Shown: positions 5,544 to 5,706 of the stretch, piece after piece | Position numbering within the stretch: the stretch's first letter is position 1 | Layout: every line of letters starts with the position of its first letter | Notes under the pieces: generated by a model | The model's database searches: none | What the model was told of the DNA's origin: nothing | Seen by the model: the letters and a program-made list of their open reading frames with translations, nothing else | From: Deltaproteobacteria bacterium | Lineage (GTDB): Bacteria; Desulfobacterota; Desulfobacteria; Desulfobacterales; JAFDCJ01 | DNA length: 5,706 nt | Direction of reading: 5' to 3' | NCBI GenBank assembly: GCA_024277475.1 | Contig: JAJRVC010000364.1 | Coordinates: 1-5,706, forward strand | Translations under genes and position numbers: made by a program

Positions 5544-5706
5544 ATGATTTCCTTAGGAATTGGCCTAACAAACAACTGTAATTTACACTGTGCTCACTGC
5601 TATCGCGATCAGGATCGCATTCACAATTTGGCTCTGATCGATATCCAAAAAGTATGCGAAAGTCTCGAAATCGGTTCCATTGGTTTCGGCACCGGCGAAA
5701 ACGGCT
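5544..5706 (+). CDS. Radical SAM enzyme, N-terminus only (runs off the window)
   Basis: The first 54 residues are present; the frame is open at the window end. Cys12, Cys16 and Cys19 form the CxxxCxxC motif (CNLHCAHCYRD) that binds the [4Fe-4S] cluster used to cleave SAM. The cluster motif sits unusually close to the start, so there is no N-terminal accessory domain. GTGE at 49-52 takes the place of the GGE motif that contacts the SAM amino group. The ATG follows AAGGA (5531-5535) at good spacing. The gene is 40 bp after the glycosyltransferase in the same direction, consistent with co-transcription. The HCYRD context resembles SPASM/peptide-modifying and related radical SAM subfamilies, but the substrate cannot be told without the C-terminus. 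Confidence 0.9.
   Translation, partial: MISLGIGLTNNCNLHCAHCYRDQDRIHNLALIDIQKVCESLEIGSIGFGTGENG

Overview
This window looks like chromosomal DNA of a Gram-negative anaerobe, most likely a sulfate-reducing deltaproteobacterium (Desulfobacterales-like). That is an inference from gene style, moderate GC and long non-coding gaps full of small palindromes; there is no rRNA, tRNA or marker gene to confirm it. Six protein genes are supported: two on the minus strand at the left and four on the plus strand at the right, the last cut by the window end.

Left part (1-1529). It starts in a structured non-coding module (about 1-181) with an inverted repeat built on CTAAAGTTAA and two further stems. A minus-strand hexapeptide-repeat acyltransferase follows (387-1109). 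Next comes a roughly 350-bp non-coding cassette (1150-1497) bounded by imperfect inverted copies of a TTCACC...GACGCA-type sequence and packed with hairpins.

Middle part (1530-3883). A minus-strand gene (1530-2576) encodes a 348-residue protein with QW-type repeats, probably an alpha/alpha toroid of the prenyltransferase/terpene-cyclase/six-hairpin-glycosidase kind. It diverges from a small dodecin gene (2843-3055) across a 266-bp spacer with a plausible promoter for each. The dodecin lacks the usual flavin-stacking tryptophan and resembles the calcium-dodecin type. After it lie 828 bp without a convincing gene. They hold a 96-nt hairpin with a nearly perfect 18-bp outer stem (3367-3462), a palindromic repeat candidate (3496-3538), and a leader-like region with three copies of CTTAGTRCT whose middle copy can pair with either neighbour (3697-3831).

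Right part (3884-5706). A class I SAM-dependent methyltransferase (3884-4612), a family 2 glycosyltransferase of the dolichyl-phosphate-mannose-synthase type (4823-5503) and the N-terminus of a radical SAM enzyme (from 5544) follow on the plus strand. The last two are 40 bp apart and probably co-transcribed.

Acyltransferase, toroid protein, methyltransferase, glycosyltransferase and radical SAM enzyme together suggest synthesis or modification of a glycan, glycolipid or other specialised small molecule. No substrate can be read from the sequence, and the dodecin may be unrelated. I found no CRISPR array, transposase, integrase, phage gene or toxin-antitoxin pair. The least explained material is the non-coding DNA, which looks like dispersed palindromic repeats or structured RNA.
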